Source: SHLQ01 sp964517125 (GTDB taxonomy: Bacteria > Actinomycetota > Acidimicrobiia > Acidimicrobiales > SHLQ01). From it: 64,000 bases of DNA. The stretch lies in the NCBI GenBank assembly GCA_964517125.1, contig CAZFBD010000001.1, positions 238,897-302,896 on the forward strand, in the 5' to 3' direction. Numbering within the stretch: position 1 is the first letter of the stretch; the number at the start of each line of letters is the position of its first letter. Of this stretch, positions 41,623 through 49,233 are shown piece after piece. The notes below the pieces were generated by a model that saw only the letters and a list, made by a program, of their open reading frames with translations, ran no database searches and was not told the origin of the DNA. The translations under genes were made by a program, and so were the position numbers.

Positions 41623-42804
41623 ATGCTCTCCGACGCTGCGATCAAGGACATCCGACTGGTCACGCCGGGCGTCGATCATGTGTTGCACTTCAACAACGCT
41701 GGCAGTGCTCTGCCGCCCAATGTCGTGCTCGAGACCGTCGTGCGTCATTTGGAACGCGAGGCGACCATTGGAGGCTACGAAGCAGCAGCTGAGGCACACG
41801 ACCGCCTCGAGGCCGTATACGGGTCGCTGGCCACGCTCCTCGGCGCCGCTTCCGAAGAGATCGCGGTCGTCGAGAATGCGACGCGAGCCTGGGACATGGC
41901 GGTGTACGGCTATCCGTTCGTGCAGGGAGACCGCGTGCTCACGTGCCGCGCCGAGTACGTCAGCAACATCGTTGCTCTGCTGCAACTCGAGAAGACCCGA
42001 GGCATCGAGCTCGTACTCATCGAAGACGATGCCGACGGCCAGATTGACCTCGCTCATCTGGAGAGCGAACTGTCCACAGGTGCCGCCATGGTGGCGATGA
42101 CCCACGCTCCCACCAATGGCGGGCTCATCAATCCTGCCCGGGAGGTCGGCGTTCTCTGTCGGGCGTACGACACCTTCTACGTCCTCGATGCCTGCCAATC
42201 GGCGGGCCAGGTACCGCTGGATGTTCAGGAGATCGGGTGCGACGTGCTGTCCGGCACCGGCCGCAAATACCTCCGAGGTCCTCGGGGCACCGGGTTCCTG
42301 TACGCGGGTCCCCGAGCAATCGAACGAATCGAGCCGCCGTTCCTGGATCTTCACGCTGCGGAGTGGACGAGCGAGCGTACCTACGAAATTCGGGCTGACG
42401 CTCGCCGATTCGAGAACTGGGAAACCAACTACGCCGGAAAACTCGGGCTCGGAGCCGCCGTCGACTACGCCCTCGACCTTGGAGTCGCCGAAACCTCCGA
42501 CCGAATCGTCCAGCTTGGAGCCGAGCTGCGCACATCCCTCGACTTGTTGCGAGGCGTATCGGTTCACGACAAGGGTGCGCAGAGGGGTGGCATCGTGACG
42601 TTCGCTGTCGATGGCATCGAGGCCGAGAGTGTGCATGCCCAATTGCGGGCTCAGGACATCAACACGTCGACCTCGCCGGTTACACACGCACGCATGGACC
42701 TCCCTCATCGTGGTCTGCCCACGCTCGTGCGGGCATCCGTCCACTACTACAACGACCAGGACGAAATCGTCCGCTTCGTCGAGGCGGTATCCCGTCTGCG
42801 CTGA
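41623..42804 (+). CDS. Class V aminotransferase-fold PLP enzyme
   Basis: A 393-residue PLP-dependent enzyme of the NifS/isopenicillin N epimerase fold. The N-terminus HFNNAGSALPPNVV, the Asp-binding VLDACQSAGQVPLDV and the PLP lysine in SGTGRKYLRGPRGTGFLY are clear. The catalytic Cys loop of cysteine desulfurases (RSGHHC) is absent; the matching region reads INTSTSPVTHARMDLPHRGL. It is therefore not a usual cysteine desulfurase or selenocysteine lyase, and more probably an epimerase, lyase or transaminase of unknown substrate. It is divergent from dddP and convergent with the HxlR regulator, sharing a terminator hairpin that overlaps both stop codons. Confidence 0.83.
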   Translation: MLSDAAIKDIRLVTPGVDHVLHFNNAGSALPPNVVLETVVRHLEREATIGGYEAAAEAHDRLEAVYGSLATLLGAASEEIAVVENATRAWDMAVYGYPFVQGDRVLTCRAEYVSNIVALLQLEKTRGIELVLIEDDADGQIDLAHLESELSTGAAMVAMTHAPTNGGLINPAREVGVLCRAYDTFYVLDACQSAGQVPLDVQEIGCDVLSGTGRKYLRGPRGTGFLYAGPRAIERIEPPFLDLHAAEWTSERTYEIRADARRFENWETNYAGKLGLGAAVDYALDLGVAETSDRIVQLGAELRTSLDLLRGVSVHDKGAQRGGIVTFAVDGIEAESVHAQLRAQDINTSTSPVTHARMDLPHRGLPTLVRASVHYYNDQDEIVRFVEAVSRLR

Positions 42805-42825
42805 AGCCTGCGATCAGCGGGCTTC
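42803..42825. terminator. Bidirectional terminator hairpin overlapping two stop codons
   Basis: GAAGCCTGC-GATCA-GCGGGCTTC forms a nine-base stem (one G-T) with a five-base loop. It overlaps the aminotransferase stop (42802-42804) and contains the HxlR stop (42814-42816) at the loop. Placed exactly between convergent genes, it is a compact shared terminator. Confidence 0.6.
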
Positions 42826-43206
42826 GAACTCCAGGCGGGCCTTGCGAATGCGTCCGAGGTTCTGCTCTGACCAGTCGCGAACGGCACTCAACGGTTCGGA
42901 AGCACTGTGTCCGAGCTCGGTGAGCGAATACTCCACCTGGGGCGGCCGGGACGGGATGACTTCGCGGTGTACCAGACCGTCGTGTTCGAGCCGGCGGAGC
43001 GTCTGCGTCAGCATTTTCTGCGTGACGCCAGGAACGGCCCGGCGGAGCTGTCCGAACCGATGGGGATCTTCTTCCAACTTCCCGATGATCAGTGCTGACC
43101 ACTTCGAGCCAATGAGATCGAGGATTTCCCTGCAGGGACAATCGGACGAGTAGAGATCTCCGACCTCGGCCGCGTCACCGATCGCAGAGACCTTGGTAGT
43201 ACCCAT
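42814..43206 (-). CDS. HxlR family winged-helix regulator
   Basis: A 130-residue DNA-binding protein. CPCREILDLIGSKWSALIIGKL and the HTH FGQLRRAVPGVTQKMLTQTLRRLEHDGLVHREV, followed by the wing PPQVEYSLTELG, define the HxlR family. It has Cys in the N-terminal DCPCREIL, as in redox- or aldehyde-sensing HxlR/YodB members, so a thiol-based switch is possible. It is convergent with the class V aminotransferase gene. No operator palindrome near its start is obvious. The target genes are unknown. Confidence 0.85.
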   Translation of the reverse strand: MGTTKVSAIGDAAEVGDLYSSDCPCREILDLIGSKWSALIIGKLEEDPHRFGQLRRAVPGVTQKMLTQTLRRLEHDGLVHREVIPSRPPQVEYSLTELGHSASEPLSAVRDWSEQNLGRIRKARLEFEAR

Positions 43207-43269
43207 TCGAAACCTGCCTCCCAGGCGTGGTGCTGTACCACGCTTGGAACCATACCGGTGCTGGCGAAG

Positions 43270-43584
43270 CTAGCGTCCCAGTCGTTGGCGAATCTGCACC
43301 CGACCAGCTGCAACCGAGGTCGCGATCACTTCGCGCGAGCAGCCCAATTCGACCGCGGCGTCGGCGTACGACGAGCCACAGATGTCGACCAGCCACACCG
43401 CGGCGGCCTGTTCCATCGGCAGTTCCCCCGCGGCCTCGCGAGCGGTTGGGACGGCGGGGATTGCGGCCGACTCCTCACCCCGACGTCCGAAGCCGGTCAG
43501 CACATTGCGGACCGTGCCAACCCAGAGCGCGTCGACGGAGTGTCCGAATGCAAGGCAGCTCTTGATGCGTAGGTCAACGGCCAT
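43270..43584 (-). CDS. Small sigma-70 region-4-like HTH protein
   Basis: A protein of about 104 residues. The C-terminal half, MEQAAAVWLVDICGSSYADAAVELGCSREVIATSVAAGRVQIRQRL, looks like the region-4 helix-turn-helix of ECF sigma factors. The N-terminal half (MAVDLRIKSCLAFGHSVDALWVGTVRNVL) lacks a recognisable region 2, so it is not a complete sigma factor. It may be an anti-sigma-like or regulatory remnant. The frame is open upstream to 44007, but that portion is the antisense of the SDR gene, so the start ATG at 43584 is chosen. The protein and start are supported only by pattern. Confidence 0.55.
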   Translation of the reverse strand: MAVDLRIKSCLAFGHSVDALWVGTVRNVLTGFGRRGEESAAIPAVPTAREAAGELPMEQAAAVWLVDICGSSYADAAVELGCSREVIATSVAAGRVQIRQRLGR

Positions 43585-43819
43585 GTCCAAAGCGTACGCA
43601 CCACGCATGGCCGGCTGCCGTCGATTCGCAAGGTCTTCATTGATTCTTGAGGACGAGCAACGCGACCGGGCAGGTGCGGGTTTCCTCGGGGTGCCCACCG
43701 CACGATCAGGTGCCTTCTTGATCTTCTCACTGTGCAGCCCCAAGATCAGGGCTGATGGCCCCGCCAGAAGTGTCAGTGCGAGTGGCGGCCGACAAGCTCT
43801 TGCGACGAAAGGCCCTGCC

Positions 43820-44626
43820 ATGACCACGATTCTTTTGACCGGAGCCACCGATGGGATCGGCCGGGAAACGACCAAACAACTGTCCGCATTGGGACACGAC
43901 CTGATTCTCCATGGAAGGAATCCCGACAAACTCGACGCCGTTCTCGCTGAGGCACGCTCGGCGGGCGCAGCGTCAGCGAGCGGAGTCGTGGGCGACCTGT
44001 CCGACATGCGGGCCGTTGCCGCCTTCGCAGAGCAAACAGCAGGCGCTCACCCCGCCATCGATGTGCTGATCAACAACGCCGGCGTGTTCAAGACCAGCAC
44101 CCCACGAACCGCCGAGGGGCTCGATGTCCGCTTTGCGGTGAACACGCTGGCTCCGTGGCTGCTCACCCAGCGGCTAATTCCGAACCTGTCCAGCGCCGGG
44201 CGCGTCGTGAACCTCTCCTCGGCAGCGCAGGCCCCCGTGAGCACTGCTGCGCTCGATGGAGGCATGGAGCTTCCGGACATGGAGGCGTACGCCCAGAGCA
44301 AGCTGGCAATCACCATGTGGTCCCGTTATCTGGCAGAAACCCTTGGCAGCGAAGGTCCGTCGGTGATTGCCGTGAACCCGGGGTCACTTCTTGCTACGAA
44401 GATGGTTCGCGAGGGCTTTGGCATGGCCGGCAACGACATCGGGATCGGCGCCGGAATCCTCGTACGCGCTGCACTTGACGACGCCTTCGCCAACCCTGCA
44501 GGCCGCTATTGGGACAACGATTCGGGCCAGTTCGCTCCACCGCACCCGGACGGCATGAACCCTGCGCGCATCCAGGAAGTCATGGCACAGATGGAGGCAA
44601 CACTCGCCCGTCTGACCCGGAGCTGA
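43820..44626 (+). CDS. Short-chain dehydrogenase/reductase (SDR)
   Basis: A 268-residue NAD(P)-dependent oxidoreductase. The Rossmann motif is TGATDGIG, the NAG motif NNAGVF, the active-site Tyr-Lys is YAQSK, and the catalytic Ser lies in VNLSSAAQ. PNPG-type VNPGSLLATKM follows. It resembles retinol-dehydrogenase-like SDRs. The ATG at 43820 has GAAAGG nine bases before it. It lies upstream of the MarR-controlled kynurenine operon but has its own unit; the operators at 44645-44684 separate them. Confidence 0.87.
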   Translation: MTTILLTGATDGIGRETTKQLSALGHDLILHGRNPDKLDAVLAEARSAGAASASGVVGDLSDMRAVAAFAEQTAGAHPAIDVLINNAGVFKTSTPRTAEGLDVRFAVNTLAPWLLTQRLIPNLSSAGRVVNLSSAAQAPVSTAALDGGMELPDMEAYAQSKLAITMWSRYLAETLGSEGPSVIAVNPGSLLATKMVREGFGMAGNDIGIGAGILVRAALDDAFANPAGRYWDNDSGQFAPPHPDGMNPARIQEVMAQMEATLARLTRS

Positions 44627-44644
44627 CGTCTTCACAACACAAAC

Positions 44645-44689
44645 ACATTCAGATGAATGTTTGACTTCATATTCGTGTGAATGTACTTT
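44645..44689 (+). promoter_or_regulatory. Tandem MarR operators and promoter of the kynurenine operon
   Basis: Two inverted repeats, ACATTC-AGAT-GAATGT (44645-44660, perfect) and ATATTC-GTGT-GAATGT (44669-44684), are 24 bases apart. TTGACT (44661-44666) and TACTTT (44684-44689) form a -35/-10 pair with a 17-base spacer. The -35 element lies between the two palindromes, and the second palindrome covers the spacer and the first base of the -10. This is the layout of an autoregulated MarR gene. The predicted transcript start is near 44696. Confidence 0.68.
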
Positions 44690-44695
44690 CTCGGT

Positions 44696-45169
44696 GTGTC
44701 CGCGCCCGAGTCCTCCTTTCTGAACGGCTACTTGCCCTACCTGCTTCGGCAGGCCGATCAGACCCTCTCCGCCCCGTTCTATGCCGTCCTCTCTGGCTAC
44801 GGCATCGCCCGTTCTGAATGGCGTGTTCTCGCGGTCTTGTATGAGATTGGCGAGCTGTCGGTCGCCGACCTCGCTGACGAGGCCCTGAGCCCGCAACCAA
44901 CCGTCACACATGCCGTCCGGCGCCTGGAGAAGCGCAACCTGGTCACCCGCACACCCGGCACCCAGGACAAGCGGCAGCGGTTCATCGCCATGACGTCCGC
45001 AGGCACGACGCTCACCAACCAACTCATCGATGAAGCACAACGCCTGGAGGCCGACGCGCTCGCCGGTGCCGGGGATCTTTCCGAACTGGTGGCGCATCTT
45101 CGCCAGCTGACCGCTCTGGTCGAAGCGAGCAGTGCAACCAACGACCAGGAGGCCACACGTGCAGGCTGA
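44696..45169 (+). CDS. MarR family regulator of the kynurenine operon
   Basis: A 157-residue winged-helix protein. GELSVADLADEALSPQPTVTHAVRRLEKRNLVTRTPGTQDKRQRFIAMTSAG is the MarR helix-turn-helix and wing, including the DKR element. The GTG at 44696 coincides with the predicted transcription start, so the mRNA may be leaderless. An ATG at 44681 is an alternative but lies inside the second operator. The gene overlaps the start of the dioxygenase gene by 11 bases. Well-described kynurenine regulators (KynR) are of the Lrp/AsnC family, so a MarR here is a different solution; kynurenine or hydroxyanthranilate is the obvious inducer candidate. Confidence 0.83.
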   Translation: MSAPESSFLNGYLPYLLRQADQTLSAPFYAVLSGYGIARSEWRVLAVLYEIGELSVADLADEALSPQPTVTHAVRRLEKRNLVTRTPGTQDKRQRFIAMTSAGTTLTNQLIDEAQRLEADALAGAGDLSELVAHLRQLTALVEASSATNDQEATRAG

Positions 45170-45749
45170 CCCAACCGCGAAACCCGAAGATGCGAAGACC
45201 AACTACGACCCTTCGCCGCTCGAACGCCGGCCGTTCAACCTGCAGCGGTGGATCGACGATCACCGCGAGGACCTGACCCCACCGGTGGCGAACAAACAGA
45301 TCTGGCGCGAGGCCGACATGATCGTGATGATCGTCGGCGGCGGCAACGAACGGAACGACTTCCACGACGATCCGCGCGAAGAATTCTTCTACCAGATCAA
45401 GGGCGACATGAACCTGGTCATCTGGCCCGAGGAGGGCACCGCCCCACACGACATGGCGATACGCGAGGGCGACGTGTACCTGCTGCCGCCCCGCGTCCGC
45501 CACTCGCCGCAACGTCCGGACCCGGACTCCGTCGGCCTCGTTGTTGAGTACCAGCGCAAGATCGGTGAACTCGACGGCTTCGAGTGGGCGTGCCCGAACT
45601 GCGCCAACCTGGTCCATCGCGTGGAGCTTCAGGTGCAGGAGATCGACAAGGACCTTCCACCACTCTTTGCAGCGTTCCACGTCGACGAGGCTGCCCGAAC
45701 CTGCCCACACTGCGGCACCCTGCACCCGGGCAAGGACGGCCGCTTGTGA
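45159..45749 (+). CDS. 3-hydroxyanthranilate 3,4-dioxygenase
   Basis: A 196-residue cupin dioxygenase that opens the ring of 3-hydroxyanthranilate to 2-amino-3-carboxymuconate semialdehyde, which cyclises to quinolinate. The iron ligands are His and Glu in HDDPREEFFYQIKGDM (six residues apart, as in the family) and His in PPRVRHSPQ. The C-terminus has two CxxC pairs (CPNC and CPHC), the rubredoxin-like second iron site of bacterial enzymes. The GTG at 45159 has AGGAGG six bases upstream. It overlaps the MarR gene by 11 bases and kynureninase by four (GTGA). Confidence 0.93.
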   Translation: MQADPTAKPEDAKTNYDPSPLERRPFNLQRWIDDHREDLTPPVANKQIWREADMIVMIVGGGNERNDFHDDPREEFFYQIKGDMNLVIWPEEGTAPHDMAIREGDVYLLPPRVRHSPQRPDPDSVGLVVEYQRKIGELDGFEWACPNCANLVHRVELQVQEIDKDLPPLFAAFHVDEAARTCPHCGTLHPGKDGRL

Positions 45750-46987
45750 CGGGGACGACTGCCGCTGAACTCGACGCCGTCGACCCGCTCGCTCACCTTC
45801 GCGACGAGTTCGAGCTGCCTGAAGGCATCTACCTGGTTGGAAACTCGCTCGGGGCGCTGCCGAAGGCGGCCCGAGCGCATGTTCAGACCGAGTTCGACCG
45901 ATGGAGCCAACTCGGCGTGGAGGGCCACTTCACCGGCGAGCTCGCCTGGAAGGACTATCACCATCTGCTGACAGCAAAGCTGGCCGACATCACCGGCGCA
46001 CGCAGCACCGAGGTCGTCGCGATGAATGCGCTCACGGTGAACCTGCACCTGCTGATGATCAGCTTCTACCGGCCGAGCCCGCGCCGAAACAAGATCCTGA
46101 TCGAGTCGCATGCGTTTCCGTCGGACCACTTCGCCGCGGAGTCACAGATCCGCCAGCGCGGCTACAACCCCGACACATCCCTCGTCACCCTGGAGCCACG
46201 CGCTGGCGAGGAGACCCTCCGAAACGAAGACATCCGCGCCGCGATCGCCGAACTTGGTGATGAGCTGGCGCTCGTCCTTCTTCCCGGTGTGCAGTACTAC
46301 ACCGGCCAGGTGCTCCCAATGGACGAGATCGTCGCCGCCGGCCACGCGGTTGGGGCGACGGTCGGTTTCGATCTCGCTCACGCCGTGGGCAACATCGAAC
46401 TCGAGCTCCACGACTGGAACGTGGACTTTGCCGCGTGGTGCACCTACAAGTACCTCAACAGCGGCCCGGGCGGTGTGGCCGGAGCGTTCGTGCACGAACG
46501 GCACGTCGACGACCAGAGCCTTCCGAAGCTCCTGGGATGGTGGGGAACCAACGCATCAAGCCGGTTCAAGATGGCCACACAATTCGAGCCGATTCCCACG
46601 ATTGACTCGTGGCAGCTGTCGAACGCTCCAATCCTGCCGCTGGCCACGCTCCGAGCGTCGCTCGACATCATCGAAGCAGCCGGAGGCATGCCAGCGCTCC
46701 GTCGCAAGTCTGAAGCACAGATCGCCTTCTTCGACCGCCGCCTCCAGGAGGTCCTTGGCGGTCGTGTAGAGAACCTCACGCCGGCCGCCATGCAGCAGCG
46801 TGGGTGCCAGTTCGCGCTTCGGGTCGTCGCCGGTGACGGCAAGCGTGTGTACGAGCGACTGGAGGAGGCGCGGGTCCTTTGCGACTGGCGTGAGCCCGAC
46901 GTGATCAGGGTTGCGCCCGTTCCGCTCTACAACTCATTCGCCGACATCGAATCGTTCCTCCAGATCCTCGACGGGATCGTCGAATGA
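45746..46987 (+). CDS. kynU: Kynureninase
   Basis: A 413-residue PLP enzyme that splits kynurenine or 3-hydroxykynurenine into anthranilate or 3-hydroxyanthranilate and alanine. The N-terminal YLVGNSLGALPK, ESHAFPSDHFAAESQI, GFDLAHAVGNIELELHDW and the PLP lysine in CTYKYLNSGPGG are classical for KynU. The C-terminal domain has VLCDWREPDVIRVAPVPLYNSFADI. The GTG start overlaps the dioxygenase stop (GTGA), and the end overlaps the monooxygenase start by four bases. Together these genes produce and consume 3-hydroxyanthranilate. Confidence 0.95.
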   Translation: MTGTTAAELDAVDPLAHLRDEFELPEGIYLVGNSLGALPKAARAHVQTEFDRWSQLGVEGHFTGELAWKDYHHLLTAKLADITGARSTEVVAMNALTVNLHLLMISFYRPSPRRNKILIESHAFPSDHFAAESQIRQRGYNPDTSLVTLEPRAGEETLRNEDIRAAIAELGDELALVLLPGVQYYTGQVLPMDEIVAAGHAVGATVGFDLAHAVGNIELELHDWNVDFAAWCTYKYLNSGPGGVAGAFVHERHVDDQSLPKLLGWWGTNASSRFKMATQFEPIPTIDSWQLSNAPILPLATLRASLDIIEAAGGMPALRRKSEAQIAFFDRRLQEVLGGRVENLTPAAMQQRGCQFALRVVAGDGKRVYERLEEARVLCDWREPDVIRVAPVPLYNSFADIESFLQILDGIVE

Positions 46988-48333
46988 GTGGCCCAATCGT
47001 CGTTGCAGGCGCGGGCCCCGCCGGAGCGTTGCTCTCGATCTACCTGGCGAGGCAGGGGCACGATGTCGTTGTCTACGAGAGTCGCCCGGACCTACGGCGC
47101 ACCGACATCGATGCTGGCCGCTCAATCAACCTTGCGCTGGCAACTCGCGGAATCGTGCCGCTGATCGACGTGGGTGTCATCGCCGAGGTCGACGCCATCA
47201 CGATTCCCATGCGAGGGCGCATGGTGCACGCAATGGGAGACCCGACACCCGACCTCCAGCCGTATGGATCGAAGGCTCATGAGGTGATCCACTCGGTCTC
47301 ACGTTCCGATCTGAACGCCATTCTTCTCGATGCAGCGGAAGCAACCGGCAACGTGCGGATCGAGTTCGAGACGCGCATCGAGCGTGTGGATCTGGACGAT
47401 TCACTCATCGTCTTCGACGACGGCCGAACTGAACCCTTCGAGGTGGTGTACGGCGCCGACGGCGCCGGATCGCGGGTACGCAAGGCCATTGCGGCGAAGC
47501 AGAGCTGTACCTTCCGTACCGAATGGCTCGACCACTCCTACAAGGAGTTGACGCTCCCCGCCCGTGCCGACGGCACGCATCGACTCGACCCCCACGCCCT
47601 GCACATCTGGCCCCGGGGTGAGTTCATGCTCATCGCCCTTGCCAACCCCGAAGGCGACTTCACAATCACACTCTTCGCTCCAACAACGACCTTCGACAAC
47701 CTCACGATCGCCAACGAGATCGACGACTTCTTCGAGTCCGAGTTCGCCGAGTTCACGAAGCTGGTGCCGGACCTGGCCGAGCAGTTCCTCGAGAACCCGA
47801 CCGGCCCCCTTGGCACACTGCGAGCCAATGGTTGGTCTCATGGTGACAAGGCCGTTCTGGTGGGTGATTCGGCTCACGCCATCGTGCCGTTCCACGGCCA
47901 GGGAATGAACGCAGCCATGGAGTCGGCTCGCGCCCTGGAACGTCACCTTCGGGTATCACCCGGCGACCGGGCTGCAGCGTTTCGTGCCTACGAGGATGAA
48001 CGCAAGCCCGATGCCGACGCAATCGCCGACATGGCACTCCAGAACTACGTGGAGATGCGAGCGGGCGTCGTCGACCCCGACTACCTGGCCAAGAGAACCC
48101 TCGCCCTGGACCTGGAGCAACGCCACCCGGACCACCTGAGCCCCCGCTACAACATGGTCATGTTTTCAACCATGCCGTACAGCGAAGCCCAACGTCGCGC
48201 CGCTGATCAGGCAGCGATCATCGCCGATGCCATTGCCGACCCGTCACTCGACGTCGACGGACTCGTCCAAGCCCTCGCACCACTCCCCCCGTCCGACCCG
48301 CTCGCCGACCCCGACGCACTGTCGGTCACCTGA
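46984..48333 (+). CDS. kmo: Kynurenine 3-monooxygenase
   Basis: A 449-residue FAD monooxygenase that makes 3-hydroxykynurenine. The FAD dinucleotide motif GAGPAGALLSIYLARQG is at the N-terminus, RSINLALATRG is the KMO-specific motif near residue 45, and the FAD ribityl motif VLVGDSAHAIVPFHGQGMNAAMES is near 290-313. Homologous enzymes have a C-terminal membrane-associated helix; here the C-terminus is hydrophilic. The ATGA overlap with kynureninase indicates translational coupling. It is followed 13 bases later by tryptophan dioxygenase. Confidence 0.95.
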   Translation: MSGPIVVAGAGPAGALLSIYLARQGHDVVVYESRPDLRRTDIDAGRSINLALATRGIVPLIDVGVIAEVDAITIPMRGRMVHAMGDPTPDLQPYGSKAHEVIHSVSRSDLNAILLDAAEATGNVRIEFETRIERVDLDDSLIVFDDGRTEPFEVVYGADGAGSRVRKAIAAKQSCTFRTEWLDHSYKELTLPARADGTHRLDPHALHIWPRGEFMLIALANPEGDFTITLFAPTTTFDNLTIANEIDDFFESEFAEFTKLVPDLAEQFLENPTGPLGTLRANGWSHGDKAVLVGDSAHAIVPFHGQGMNAAMESARALERHLRVSPGDRAAAFRAYEDERKPDADAIADMALQNYVEMRAGVVDPDYLAKRTLALDLEQRHPDHLSPRYNMVMFSTMPYSEAQRRAADQAAIIADAIADPSLDVDGLVQALAPLPPSDPLADPDALSVT

Positions 48334-48346
48334 CCAGGAGCTGATC

Positions 48347-49159
48347 ATGAGCCTCCCCTTCGAGAACGATGACGCGTTCACCTACGGCAGCTACTTGCGG
48401 GTCCCCGAACTGCTGTCCCTACAGCAATGTGTATCGGTCGATCCCGACACCGGTCGGCCCGAACACGACGAGACGCTGTTCATCATCATCCATCAGGTCT
48501 ATGAGCTGTGGTTCAAACAGATGCTGCATGAGCTCGACTACATCGTCGCCATGCTCAACGACCACAAGGTCAACGGCGCCCGAAGCCATCTGAAACGTGT
48601 TCTGAAGATCCTGAAGACGCTCGTTGGCCAGATCGACGTGCTGGAGACAATGACTCCGGCCGAATTCGCGAGCTTTCGGTCGTTCCTTGCAAACGCAAGC
48701 GGCTTCCAGTCGGCCCAGTTTCGGGAACTCGAATTCGTCCTCGGCATCAAGGACCGCATTCAGATCGACTGGTTCGGTGGTGCCGAAGGTGAACGGCTCG
48801 CGGCCCGGTACGACGCTCCGACCCTTTGGGACGCGTTCGTCGGTGTCCTGCACCGCGACGGCTTCCATGTCCCTGAGCAGATCCTTCACCGGGATGTTCG
48901 CGAGCCCATCGAAGGTGACGCCGAGCTCCAGGCCAGCATTGTTGCGCGCTATTCCGACGAGGGCTTCGCTGGTCTCTGCGAGACGCTCACGGACCTGGAC
49001 GAAGGCCTGCAGGAATGGAGGTACCGGCACGTGATGATGGTCCGACGCACCATCGGCACCAAGCCCGGAACCGGCGGCTCCGATGGCGCCGCCTACCTGG
49101 CCACAACACTCTTTCAGCCAGCGTTCCCCGACCTGTGGGCGATTCGGACGGCCTTCTGA
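48347..49159 (+). CDS. kynA: Tryptophan 2,3-dioxygenase
   Basis: A 270-residue haem dioxygenase opening the indole ring to N-formylkynurenine. The distal His lies in DETLFIIIHQVYELWFKQML, the haem-ligating His in WRYRHVMMVRRTIGTKPGTGGSDG, and the carboxylate-binding YGSYLRVPELL is at the N-terminus. CCAGGAG lies seven bases before the ATG. It is the last of the four kynurenine genes. The formamidase needed to convert its product to kynurenine is not found in the window. Confidence 0.95.
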   Translation: MSLPFENDDAFTYGSYLRVPELLSLQQCVSVDPDTGRPEHDETLFIIIHQVYELWFKQMLHELDYIVAMLNDHKVNGARSHLKRVLKILKTLVGQIDVLETMTPAEFASFRSFLANASGFQSAQFRELEFVLGIKDRIQIDWFGGAEGERLAARYDAPTLWDAFVGVLHRDGFHVPEQILHRDVREPIEGDAELQASIVARYSDEGFAGLCETLTDLDEGLQEWRYRHVMMVRRTIGTKPGTGGSDGAAYLATTLFQPAFPDLWAIRTAF

Positions 49160-49233
49160 ATGATGACCACCTGGTTCGAAGCTCCTTCCATCCTGTTTCC
49201 GCTTTCCGAATACGCTCGAAAGGACCAACGCGC

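Noticed and set aside
41521..42744. Upstream extension of dddP to 849 residues
   Set aside because: The extra residues are the antisense of the aminotransferase gene, and the ATG at 41520 gives normal DddP length and numbering.
41623..42804. Cysteine desulfurase or selenocysteine lyase feeding SelD
   Set aside because: The active-site cysteine loop of those enzymes is absent.
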